Shown one piece after another: positions 23,829 through 31,539 of a stretch of 32,564 nucleotides of DNA. Within the stretch, counting starts at the first letter, position 1. Every line of letters begins with the position of its first letter. The position numbers and the translations under genes were made by a program. The stretch is from Bifidobacterium breve (GTDB lineage: Bacteria; Cyanobacteriota; Cyanobacteriia; PCC-6307; Cyanobiaceae). The notes under the pieces are model-generated. The model was given only the letters and a program-made list of their open reading frames with translations, was not told where the DNA came from and did no database searches. The stretch covers positions 1-32,564 of the forward strand of contig CALPNT020000012.1 in the NCBI GenBank assembly GCA_943325005.2, in the 5' to 3' direction.

Positions 23829-26264
23829 ATGGGCCTGAAGCGTCTGCCCAGCCTCGGTGTGCTGGAACCGACCAATCTGCTGCTGCTGGCCTGTGCCCTG
23901 ATCTACGGCCTGATCGGCGAACCGGTGGATGGCGCCATCCTGCTGGTGTTCGTGGTGGGCATCAGCCTGCTGGATGGCCTGCAGCAGCTGCGCAGCAACC
24001 GCGCCCTCGCCGAACTGGCCCGGTTGTCGGCGCCACGGGCCCGGGTGCGCCGCGGCGATAGGGAGCTGGAGCTGAGCGCCGACGAATTGCAGCTCGGCGA
24101 TCTGCTGCGGCTGGAGGAGGGGGATCGGGTGGCAGCTGACGCCGAGCTGTGTCAAAGCGAGTTGCATCAGACCGTGGGGCTATGGCTGGATGAATCGCTG
24201 CTCACGGGCGAATCGCTACCGGTGAATCGCCAGACGCCGGGAGAGAGGATCCTGGCTGGTTCCCTGGTGACCAGCGGCCGCGGCTGGGCCGAGGTGAAGG
24301 CGCTCGGCGCAGCGAGCGAACTGGGACGGATTGGCCGCAGCCTGGCCACGGTGGAACCACCGCCCACCCGTCTGCAGCGTCACACGCGCCGGCTCACCTC
24401 GCGCCTGACCCTGCTGGCCCTGGCCCTCTGTGCCGCTTTGGCGTTGATCCAGGGAAGCCTCAGCGGTGATTGGCCCGGCGCTCTGCTGGCAGCCCTGGCC
24501 CTGGCGCTGGCAGTGCTGCCCAACGAAATTCCCGTGGTCCTGAGCCTGTTCCTGGCCCTGGGGTCGCTGCGACTGGCCCGCATCGGCGTTCTGGCGCGCT
24601 GGCCAGCAGCGGTGGAAAGCCTCGGCAGTGCCACCGTGCTCGCCGTTGACAAAACCGGCACCCTCACCGAAAACCGCATGGCGGTGCAGAGCCTGCTGAG
24701 TTGGCCGCAGCAAGCCCCCTGGCAGGCCGGTGAGCCCCTGAGCGAACCCCTGCATGAGCTGCTCGAACTGGCGGTGCTGGCCAGCCGCGGCGATCCGGTC
24801 GATGCCATGGAGCGGGCGATCCAGCGACTGGCCAGCGATCAGCTCGGTGGCAGTGAACACCTCCATCCCGATTGGCCGCTGCAACGCGAATACCCCCTGC
24901 AGCGCGATCTGCTGGTGTTTTCTCGCCTCTGGAAGGACAGCAGCGGCAGCTGGTGCCTGGCGGCGAAGGGAGCCCCGGAGGCCATCGTCGATCTCTGCCA
25001 TCTGGACGGCAGCGAGCGGCAGGAACTGTTGGCCGCTGTCAACCTTCTGGCCGGCCAGGGGCTGCGCGTGCTGGCGGTGGCCCGGGGCCTCGATGGCGAG
25101 GCCTTGGCCGACGGCCATCGCAGCCTCGCCGCCGAGGGACCGCCGCAGCGGCTGCACGATGTGCCGTTTGCCCCGGTGGGCCTGATCGGTCTGGCCGATC
25201 CGTTGCGGGCGGAGGTGCCCGCCGCGATCCGCGCTGCCCATGCTGCCGGCGTGCGGGTGGTGATGATCACCGGCGATGGACCGCTCACCGCCCGCTCAAT
25301 CGCCGATCAGGCCGGCCTGCCGCCGGGTCCGGTGCTCTGCGGCGACGATCTGGAGGCGATGACAGCGGCTGAGTTGGCCTTGGCGACGGAGCGCATCGGC
25401 GTCTTCGCCCGGGTGATGCCGCAGCAGAAGCTGGCCCTGGTGCGCGCCCTGCAGCAGCGGGGCGAGGTGGTGGCGATGACCGGCGATGGCGTCAACGACG
25501 CTCCAGCCCTCAAGGCCGCCGATATCGGTGTCGCCATGGGCCGCCGCGGCACAGCGGTGGCACGCGAAGCCGCCGATCTGGTGCTGCTCGATGACACCTT
25601 TGCCGCCCTGGTGGCAGCCCTGGCCCTGGGCCGCCGCATCGACAGCAACCTGCACCGCGCCCTGGGTTACACCCTGGCGATCCACTTGCCGATCGCCGCC
25701 CTCGGCCTGCTGCCCTTGCTGGTGCCAGGCCAACCGCTGCTGCTGTTGCCCGTGCACATCGCCCTGCTGCATCTGGTGATCGATCCGGCCTGCACGCTGG
25801 TGTTCGAAGCCCTGCCTGGCGATCCAGCCCTGATGCGCATGCCACCGCGGCCGCCACAGGCACCCTTGTTCGCCCCCCTGCTCTGGCGCCGGGCCGTGAT
25901 CCAGGGGATGGCGGTGATGGTCGTGGCCGCCGGCTTGCTGAGCTGGTCAAGCCGTCCTGGCCTGGCAGCACCTGCCGACAGCGTGGCGATCCAGCGCACC
26001 GTGGTGTTTGCGTTGTTGTTGCTCAGCAGCGGCGGCCTGGTGTGGCTGAATGCGGCACGACGCAACGTCCTCACGCTGGCAGGAGCCGGCATCGGCCTGG
26101 GGCTGTGGCTGCTGACACTCAGCCTGCCCGGGCTGCAGCGCCTGCTCGGTTTGGTGCCCTTGCCGGCCTCACTCACCCTGCTGGTGTTGCTGGCCAGCGC
26201 CCTCAGCCTGGTCCTGGCGGCCGCAGCGCCCCATGGGTTGGGACAGGGCAGGCAGGGTGGCTAA
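23829..26264 (+). CDS. P-type cation-transporting ATPase, short N-terminus
   Basis: 811 aa. ATP-driven cation pump of the P2-like group. Actuator TGES (126-129), phosphorylation motif DKTGTLT (Asp274), hinge TGDGVNDAP (551-559), ATP-binding KGAPEAIVDLC and MITGD present, then a C-terminal bundle of about six helices. Helix 4 reads AVLPNEIPVVLSLF where relatives have PEGLP or PEEFP, so one acidic residue is kept in a shifted setting. The usual 60-70 residue cytoplasmic N-terminal domain (LxxxEAxxRLxxYGxN) is missing: the protein opens with GLKRLPSLGVLEPTNLLLLA, directly at helix 1. The ATG is one base after the ABC exporter stop, so the short form is probably real. The ion cannot be told. Confidence 0.9.
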   Translation: MGLKRLPSLGVLEPTNLLLLACALIYGLIGEPVDGAILLVFVVGISLLDGLQQLRSNRALAELARLSAPRARVRRGDRELELSADELQLGDLLRLEEGDRVAADAELCQSELHQTVGLWLDESLLTGESLPVNRQTPGERILAGSLVTSGRGWAEVKALGAASELGRIGRSLATVEPPPTRLQRHTRRLTSRLTLLALALCAALALIQGSLSGDWPGALLAALALALAVLPNEIPVVLSLFLALGSLRLARIGVLARWPAAVESLGSATVLAVDKTGTLTENRMAVQSLLSWPQQAPWQAGEPLSEPLHELLELAVLASRGDPVDAMERAIQRLASDQLGGSEHLHPDWPLQREYPLQRDLLVFSRLWKDSSGSWCLAAKGAPEAIVDLCHLDGSERQELLAAVNLLAGQGLRVLAVARGLDGEALADGHRSLAAEGPPQRLHDVPFAPVGLIGLADPLRAEVPAAIRAAHAAGVRVVMITGDGPLTARSIADQAGLPPGPVLCGDDLEAMTAAELALATERIGVFARVMPQQKLALVRALQQRGEVVAMTGDGVNDAPALKAADIGVAMGRRGTAVAREAADLVLLDDTFAALVAALALGRRIDSNLHRALGYTLAIHLPIAALGLLPLLVPGQPLLLLPVHIALLHLVIDPACTLVFEALPGDPALMRMPPRPPQAPLFAPLLWRRAVIQGMAVMVVAAGLLSWSSRPGLAAPADSVAIQRTVVFALLLLSSGGLVWLNAARRNVLTLAGAGIGLGLWLLTLSLPGLQRLLGLVPLPASLTLLVLLASALSLVLAAAAPHGLGQGRQGG

Positions 26265-26308
26265 CCAAGGTTGAGGATGGCTGCGATCACCAACGCTTGC
26301 TGGAGCCC

Positions 26309-26722
26309 TTGAGTCCGCTGGTAGCCGCAGCCACGAGCCATGGAGCATCGGGATCAGCGGCCTATCTGGTCGCCCTCGGAGCCATACCAGGGGCCTGGCT
26401 GCGCTTCCGCATGGTGAACCATTTCGAGCCGATGCTGCCGCGGCGCCACTGGGGCACCCTGGGAGTGAACCTGCTGGCTTGTTTCGGGCTCGGGCTGCTG
26501 GTGAACCTGGAGGCAAGCTGCGGTGAAGGCTCTCGGCGTTTGATGCTGCTACTGGGCACGGGTTTCCTCGGCAGTTTCAGCACCTTTTCCAGTTTCATCG
26601 CCGAACTGCATGCGGTGCTACGTCAGCGCAGGACTGCCGAAGCCCTGTTGCTCATAGGAAGCTCCGTCATCGGCGGTCTGCTGGCCATGGCGCTCGGCCT
26701 CAGCCTCGGAGGAGAGCCATGA
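26309..26722 (+). CDS. crcB: Fluoride ion channel CrcB/Fluc, first copy
   Basis: 137 aa from TTG 26309, which has GGAG three bases upstream. The only in-frame ATG (at MVNHF) would cut off the first helix and GAIPGAWLRF, so a non-ATG start is needed. Four helices, with family landmarks GAIPGAWLRFR, LGVNLLACFGLGLL (conserved Asn), and GTGFLGSFSTFSSF (the Phe/Ser/Thr pore segment). Fluc channels let fluoride leave the cell and work as antiparallel dimers. Paired genes usually encode two oppositely oriented subunits. Follows the P-type ATPase by 44 bases, with no fluoride riboswitch visible in the gap. Its stop overlaps the second copy (ATGA). Confidence 0.85.
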   Translation: MSPLVAAATSHGASGSAAYLVALGAIPGAWLRFRMVNHFEPMLPRRHWGTLGVNLLACFGLGLLVNLEASCGEGSRRLMLLLGTGFLGSFSTFSSFIAELHAVLRQRRTAEALLLIGSSVIGGLLAMALGLSLGGEP

Positions 26723-27135
26723 AGCGGCAACTGCTGCGACGCGAAGCCCTGGATCTGGCCCTGGTGGCTGCGGGGGCCATCCCTGGGGCCCTGTTGCGTT
26801 GGCGGCTGGAAATGGTCACCGATCAGGTCATTCCTGGTTTGCGTGGTCTGGTCGAAGCCGATCTGCTCGCCAACCTGCTGGGCTGCCTGCTGATCGGCGC
26901 CCTGCTGGCCCAGCCCCCCCGCCAGGCCCGCTTGTTTCTCTGGGGAGCCATTGGCTTTTGTGGCTCACTGACCACGTTCTCCTCCTGGATGCTGGAGCTG
27001 ACTCGGGTCCTGCAACACGGCAAGGGATGGCCAGCCATCTCGGTGCTGCTGGTGAGCCTGGTGGGTGGCCTGCTGCTCACAACCCTCGGCTATGAACTAG
27101 CCCAACGTTGTCGCGGCCCTGCATCGAGATCCTGA
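26719..27135 (+). CDS. crcB: Fluoride ion channel CrcB/Fluc, second copy
   Basis: 138 aa, four helices. GAIPGALLRWR near the N-terminus, ADLLANLLGCLLIG (pore Asn), IGFCGSLTTFSSW (fluoride-lining Phe/Thr/Ser segment), and SLVGGLLLTTLGYELAQR as the last helix. Nearly the same length as the first copy and clearly related, but diverged. The N-terminus is strongly basic (MKRQLLRRE), while the first copy lacks such a segment, which fits opposite membrane orientation by the positive-inside rule. Starts inside the stop codon of the first copy (ATGA overlap), so the two are made in equal amounts as expected for a heterodimer. Confidence 0.92.
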   Translation: MKRQLLRREALDLALVAAGAIPGALLRWRLEMVTDQVIPGLRGLVEADLLANLLGCLLIGALLAQPPRQARLFLWGAIGFCGSLTTFSSWMLELTRVLQHGKGWPAISVLLVSLVGGLLLTTLGYELAQRCRGPASRS

Positions 27136-27292
27136 TTCCACACCGTTGGGCTGAATCCTTGCGATCGGGATTCAACCCTGGCGCTGGATGCTGGCGCTGG
27201 CCGGGGTGTTGGTCACCCGTCCGCGCTCGTTCACGCCAGTGGCCCAGCAGGGGGCTGATGCCGCTGGCCAGGCCGGTCGTCAGCGCTTCCGC

Positions 27293-27721
27293 TCAATGGT
27301 CTGCCAGCACATCGGCATGCAACAGATCCATGACGGCCAGCACCTGACTAGTTTCCTCGTTGGCGAGATTGAGGGTGATCGCCAGGTTAGTCAGGATGTT
27401 GAGTTCGTCGGCCTCCAGAGGACCATCGGAACGCATGATTTCAGCAGCGACGGCATAGGCGGTGGAGCGCTGGGGTTGGTCAAGGGCCTCGGCGGCTTCC
27501 ACCATCAGATGCTGGGGGCCCTTCTGGCGCAGCTCTGAGAGCAGGGTGTTCATCATCTGCACCATCTTCTCGTCGCCGTAGTGCTGAAACGGCCGGCGAT
27601 AGTCGAGGGAATGGCGCAGGGCACGGGAGCCGGCCATCGTCAGGGTGCCGTCCCAGGAGACAGCGGCCAAGGCAATGGCCGCAAAGGCTGTAGCGGCATC
27701 CATGGAGACAGTGGTGGTCAT
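27293..27721 (-). CDS. TerB-like (tellurite-resistance fold) protein
   Basis: 142 aa from ATG 27721 (MTTTVSMDAATAFAAIAL). The upstream in-frame ATG at 27766 adds a poor-looking extension. The sequence is all-helical: ALAAVSWDGTLTMAGSRALR, the LRHSLDYRR segment, then AYAVAAEIMRSDGPLEADEL and NILTNLAITLNLANE. That two-fold pattern (helix, D-G/D-G-x-x-x-x-E, helix) is the TerB/DjlA-like fold, whose acidic loops can bind metals. In the second half R-S-D-G-P-L-E-A-D-E-L keeps the acidic positions; in the first half W-D-G-T-L-T-M-A lacks the Glu. Role in cyanobacteria unknown. No other ter gene is nearby. Confidence 0.8.
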   Translation of the reverse strand: MTTTVSMDAATAFAAIALAAVSWDGTLTMAGSRALRHSLDYRRPFQHYGDEKMVQMMNTLLSELRQKGPQHLMVEAAEALDQPQRSTAYAVAAEIMRSDGPLEADELNILTNLAITLNLANEETSQVLAVMDLLHADVLADH

Positions 27722-28298
27722 GACGTGAACATTTAAAGGGAAAAGGACGTCACCAACCAAGGGCAAGGCGGTCTGACCGGCGGTAGCTGATCACACCAGA
27801 AGGCGCCCCTGAGGATTCCTACCTAAGAGCCCCGCGTGCCCGACAGACAAGTGGACCATGTTGGTTTCGCAACGAGGTCCAGTCTCGGGGTTGGGTGGCA
27901 TGGTCCCTGGAGAGCACCGAGCCAATCGGCGAGTCGTGGCACGGAGCCGGTTGGCAACCCCAACGCCTGAACCGACCCATGCATTGCAGCGGATCTGACA
28001 CTTTCCTGGTGGACTCTGAGGATCTGAGGTCCAGGGCACCAGCGGATGGCCCTGCAGCACCTTAAGAGCTTGGGATCACCACGGCCGGGCGTGAGTTGAC
28101 GCCGCTTTCCATTTGATCGCCACGATGATTTGCTCAAGCGGCTCGCTGACAGTGTGCAACCGATAGTCGACGCTGATGTTGCACCTTGACGACTTGGCCC
28201 TGATGACGGTGCTCGAGGCTTCCCTGCAGCAATCGTGAGCACAAGGGCCACCGGGCCCACAATGGCCGCTGATTGCATTGCTCTGGCCTGAGGTTGCC
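27722..28298. other. Intergenic region between divergent genes, no supported gene
   Basis: About 575 bases. Minus-strand frames exist (27791-28060, 27823-28278, 28076-28300), but no family is recognised. A hairpin with one bulge, TGGACTC...GAGGTCCA (28010-28033), lies near the middle. The first 60 bases must hold the TerB promoter and the last part the promoter of the membrane protein at 28299. Confidence 0.45.
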
Positions 28299-28790
28299 AT
28301 GTCCCGATTGATCGACCATGGTCTGCGGCTGCGCCAGCTCTGGATCGCCTACCTGCTGGCGATGCTGTTTCACGTGGAGCTGGGTCTGATGCCCCTGTTC
28401 CATGGGCAGTCAGCTCAGATTGAAAGTGCGGTGAATCCCGCCAAGCTGGCGCTTGTGTTCTGGGGGATGCTGCTCTATTTCCTGATTCCCCTGGTCTGCT
28501 TGTTGCTGATCACCTATGCCACCGGTGATGCCGATCATTGCCGCCGCTGGCGCCCCTGGCGGCGCATCCACTTCTGGATCAGCATCATCTACACAGTCAC
28601 CAATATTCCCCACCTGATTGCAGATATCGTGATTCCAGATTCCCGAGCTGACCAGGTCTTCCTGATGGCTGTTCTCTTGCTAATTGGTTTACTGATTAAC
28701 CGCGAAGCCTGGTGCTGGATGCGACAACCCATCCTCCCATCGGCAATCCCCACCCCCCGACCCAACCCGGCACCTGACCAGAACCATTAA
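28299..28790 (+). CDS. Hypothetical integral membrane protein, four helices
   Basis: 163 aa from ATG 28299, which has GAGG about six bases upstream. Four hydrophobic segments: LWIAYLLAMLFHVELGLMPL, LALVFWGMLLYFLIPLVCLL, FWISIIYTVTNIPHLIADIV, and VFLMAVLLLIGLLI. Conserved-looking polar residues within helices (His26 in AMLFHVELG; TNIPHLIAD) could bind haem or metal, which is speculative. A basic cluster CRRWRPWRRIH between helices 2 and 3 sets that loop in the cytoplasm. I recognise no named family. A terminator-like hairpin follows at 28868. Confidence 0.7.
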   Translation: MSRLIDHGLRLRQLWIAYLLAMLFHVELGLMPLFHGQSAQIESAVNPAKLALVFWGMLLYFLIPLVCLLLITYATGDADHCRRWRPWRRIHFWISIIYTVTNIPHLIADIVIPDSRADQVFLMAVLLLIGLLINREAWCWMRQPILPSAIPTPRPNPAPDQNH

Positions 28791-28867
28791 CCTGAAAACA
28801 TCAGCTGACTTGTCATCGGGCATCCTGACCCCCATTCAAGTGGCTCCAGGCTTTCCCGTAGATCCCA

Positions 28868-28895
28868 CGCTCCACCGCGGGGAGCGGGAGTTTTA
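28868..28895 (+). terminator. Terminator-like hairpin with short T-run
   Basis: CGCTCC (28868-28873), ACCGCGG, GGAGCG (28881-28886), then GGAG and TTTTA. A six-base GC stem with a T-run 4 bases behind it resembles an intrinsic terminator for the membrane-protein gene. The GGGAG within it is also the best ribosome binding site for the next gene, so it could control that gene instead. Confidence 0.45.
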
Positions 28896-29234
28896 ATTTA
28901 TATCGTCATCAGCTTCAGTATCACTGTTGCGACCCTGCTGGTAGCCCTGCAGCTCCGCCTCCCGATTTCCGCCTTATTTGGTGTCACGGTGATCGATCAC
29001 CGCTGCATTGGCTCAGTGAATCGCTGGGCCAATCGCCGCCTGGAAAACTATCGCCAGGAGCTCGAAGCTGAACAGCATGGCAAGCAGTTCCAGCATGCTG
29101 CCTATCCCAACATTGCCACCAGTCTGATCAACCGCTTCGATCACCTGATCACCGAGCGCATGCTGGATCAACAACGGCAGGAGATCATCCACACAGCCCT
29201 TCGCACCTCCCAATGCCGTCCGGTGTTCGAATGA
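28896..29234 (+). CDS. Small membrane-anchored hypothetical protein, probable AUU start
   Basis: The frame that ends at TGA 29232-29234 can be read back as one transmembrane helix, IYIVISFSITVATLLVALQL, followed by RLPISALFGVTVIDHRCIGS and a soluble helical tail (ANRRLENYRQELEAEQHGKQ). The frame is open back to 28809 but contains no ATG, GTG or TTG before a GTG at 28989, which would remove the helix and leave 81 aa. An ATT at 28896 has GGGAG five bases upstream, ideal spacing, and gives 112 aa. The end overlaps the lipase ATG by 4 bases (ATGA), evidence that the gene is real and translated. Family not recognised. Confidence 0.55.
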   Translation: MYIVISFSITVATLLVALQLRLPISALFGVTVIDHRCIGSVNRWANRRLENYRQELEAEQHGKQFQHAAYPNIATSLINRFDHLITERMLDQQRQEIIHTALRTSQCRPVFE

Positions 29235-30025
29235 CAGTCCAGTCCGCAACAGACCCCGTCCCACTGAGCCAGGGCCCAGCCCAACCGCCCCCAGCTCTGG
29301 GTCAGCCGATTCTTGTGCTCGGTGGTTTCCTGATCAGCCCTGAGGCCTACCAGCCGATGGGCGAAGAACTGCGGCGACTGAGCCAGCAGCCGGTGGTCGT
29401 GGTGCCGGTGAACAAGCTCGACTGGCTGCTGACGGTCTTCCCCTTCGGCTGGGCCCGCATCCTCGATCGGGTCGCAACAGCAGTGCAGGCCCTGGTGGCA
29501 GCCTCGGCCACGGGCAAGGTGACCCTGATCGGCCACAGCTCTGGCGGCATCATGCTGCGCCTGTTTCTTGCCGATGGTCCGTTTGAGCAGCGCCACTACC
29601 GCGGTCGTGAACGGGCCGACACGCTGGTGATGCTGGGCAGCCCCCACACCGCGATCAAAGCAACGCCGCTGCGCCGGCTGGTGGCAGAGCAGCTGCCGGG
29701 CGCCTGGTTTGGCCGCCCTTCAGAGCGCCATCCGGTGCGCTATGTCTCGGTGGCCGGCGACCTGCCCCTGCAAGACCCTGGCGTCACCTCCACCGCTCGG
29801 CGCCTGGCTCCCACGGCCTACCGCAACAGCACGGGCCGCAGCGATGACCGCGGTGACGGATTGGTACCGGTGTCTGCCGCCCTACTGGCGGGCTCCGAAA
29901 CCCTGGTGCTTCAGGGGGTTGCCCATGGTGGCGCCTTCGGCAGCCGCTGGTACGGCAGCCCCGACGTGGTGCAGCTCTGGTGGCGGCAGCTGGTCCAGCC
30001 AAGCCGAAGCGATCGACCGGCCTGA
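29231..30025 (+). CDS. Alpha/beta-hydrolase, lipase-like
   Basis: 264 aa from ATG 29231. Nucleophile elbow GHSSGG (Ser103), oxyanion strand ILVLGGFLISPEAY (27-40), likely acid DDRGDGLVP (Asp209) and His232 in QGVAHGGAFG. This layout resembles the PGAP1/triacylglycerol-lipase-like esterases conserved in cyanobacteria and plants; no signal peptide, so it probably acts in the cytoplasm or on membrane surfaces. Substrate unknown, presumably a lipid ester. Overlaps the membrane-anchored gene by 4 bases, suggesting that the two products work together, perhaps with the small protein holding it at the membrane (inference). Converges with the acyltransferase gene 9 bases away. Confidence 0.87.
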   Translation: MTVQSATDPVPLSQGPAQPPPALGQPILVLGGFLISPEAYQPMGEELRRLSQQPVVVVPVNKLDWLLTVFPFGWARILDRVATAVQALVAASATGKVTLIGHSSGGIMLRLFLADGPFEQRHYRGRERADTLVMLGSPHTAIKATPLRRLVAEQLPGAWFGRPSERHPVRYVSVAGDLPLQDPGVTSTARRLAPTAYRNSTGRSDDRGDGLVPVSAALLAGSETLVLQGVAHGGAFGSRWYGSPDVVQLWWRQLVQPSRSDRPA

Positions 30026-30034
30026 GGCCAACGC

Positions 30035-31477
30035 TCAGATCAAGGCCTGCTCAAACGCGCGGCGCAAGTCCTCGCTCAGGCTGGCCAGCAGTTGGCGGCG
30101 CTTCGCCTGGTCAAGGCCGCGACTGCACTCGGTCACGGAGATCGGCGTGCCGATGGTGATTCGGGCCCGGCGGGCACCGAGCCGGGGTCGGGCCGGCAGC
30201 CCCTCCGTATGGATTCGAGCCAGGGCATCGTGGATCAGCAGGGTGGTTTCCATGAACCGCTCGAAACTCGGGCGCTCGGCCACATAGGAGCCGGAAACGG
30301 CCACGAAGGTTTCGGCCAGGCGCATGGGCAGCGCGGCCAGAGCAGCCCCATGGGCGGCCCGATCCGCCAACGCCCGATCCAGGGGCGAGAGCTGTTGGCG
30401 CGGGGGCAAATCATCGCGGTAGATCCAGCGCCAGCTCTGCTCCTCCACCCGCCGGCAGCGTTGGGCGGTCGTTCCGGTTGATGGGCAACCGAAATGGCTC
30501 TCAGCCAGAACCAGACAGCGTTCCACCAACTGCTCAAGGCGCCAACTCAGTCGAACGGTCTTGGCACTTGGCTGGGCTGGCCCCCGTGGCAGGCCGCCCC
30601 TGGTGAACGCCATTCCCGAACAGGATCCATCCAGGCACTCCAGCCGATCCAGTAACGCCTCACTGATTCGAACCAGCCGCCCGTAGGGGCCGTCGACGGC
30701 ATCGCCCGTTCGATCACCAACCAACGCATCGGCTGCTGCCATCAGCGACCTGCTCTGCGCCGGCGCCGGCAGACCCATCCAGGCCTCAAGCTTGGTCATC
30801 AAGCGCGCCAGCCGTGGCCAGTCAGCCTTGCGGTACGTGTACTGAATCGCGATCGGCAGCAGCAGCACCTCCTCACTGCGACCGGCCTGGCGCAGGTCGT
30901 CCACACACCAGAGGGCGAGCTGGGCGACGCCAGGCTCGAGCGGTCCGATGCATTCACTGTGGCCATTGGTGGCCCCTTCCGGTGCCACCGCGAAGGGAAA
31001 GCGCCCCGCCAACACCAGCTGGCGAGCCTGGCGCAGCGCCGTCCAGTCCGGCTGGCGCCCGCGTCGCAACGACACCCCACCGAGGCTCGCAAGTAACCAG
31101 CCCAGGGGACGACCGGCCCAGAGCGGCATGCCGCGGTCGAACAGGAATTGGGCGTGCAAGGGGGCGCCCAGGTTCAGGCCGAGCCTGGCAGCCCGCCGCG
31201 GCAGCACCCGAGAGAGCAGATGCAGACCCAGCAGGGGATCATCGACCTCCACATGACGAAACGCCAGCACCAGCCGGGCCTGGCCGCTGCCGAAGCGATG
31301 CCAGCAGTGCGCCAGGGTGTCGTCCCCCTCCACCTCGATCGCGGTGATCGCCGCCGGCAGCCAGGGGAAGATCCGCAGTCGCAACAGCAGGGGCAGCAGA
31401 CCCTGCACCACCGCCAGCACCCAGGGGCGGAAGGCCGGCGCGATCGGGGCCAGGGCGGGCTGGAAACGTTCGATCAT
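30035..31477 (-). CDS. PlsC-type lysophospholipid acyltransferase, long form
   Basis: 480 aa from ATG 31477 (MIERFQPALAP). Transfers acyl groups to a glycerol- or lysophospholipid. Motif I FRHVEVDD (HX4D, His75 and Asp80; Asn before His replaced by Arg), motif II-like LGGVSLRRGRQPD (132-144), and motif III APEGATNG (166-173, for the usual FPEGTRS). About twice the usual PlsC length: residues after about 250 form an extra region with no recognised motif, ending in RARITIGTPISVTECSRGLD. An N-terminal hydrophobic patch (AVVQGLLPLLLRLRIFPWLP) suggests membrane contact. The open frame extends upstream, but overlaps nothing plausible. Lies 62 bases after the alpha/beta hydrolase gene, probably co-transcribed. 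Confidence 0.82.
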   Translation of the reverse strand: MIERFQPALAPIAPAFRPWVLAVVQGLLPLLLRLRIFPWLPAAITAIEVEGDDTLAHCWHRFGSGQARLVLAFRHVEVDDPLLGLHLLSRVLPRRAARLGLNLGAPLHAQFLFDRGMPLWAGRPLGWLLASLGGVSLRRGRQPDWTALRQARQLVLAGRFPFAVAPEGATNGHSECIGPLEPGVAQLALWCVDDLRQAGRSEEVLLLPIAIQYTYRKADWPRLARLMTKLEAWMGLPAPAQSRSLMAAADALVGDRTGDAVDGPYGRLVRISEALLDRLECLDGSCSGMAFTRGGLPRGPAQPSAKTVRLSWRLEQLVERCLVLAESHFGCPSTGTTAQRCRRVEEQSWRWIYRDDLPPRQQLSPLDRALADRAAHGAALAALPMRLAETFVAVSGSYVAERPSFERFMETTLLIHDALARIHTEGLPARPRLGARRARITIGTPISVTECSRGLDQAKRRQLLASLSEDLRRAFEQALI

Positions 31478-31539
31478 GCGGTGAATGCTCTCAGCCGCTG
31501 GAGCGCCTCGCCGGCCTTCCACCGCTGCTTCCCGAACAG

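Noticed and set aside
24216-25241. 341-codon minus-strand frame opposite the P-type ATPase
   Set aside because: Antisense to the catalytic motifs; composition typical of shadow frames in GC-rich DNA.
26265-26308. Possible fluoride riboswitch before the crcB pair
   Set aside because: Only 44 bases, and the conserved crcB-motif elements could not be matched by eye.
27188-27538. 116-codon plus-strand frame overlapping the TerB-like gene
   Set aside because: Mostly antisense to a recognisable protein; no motif and no ribosome binding site.
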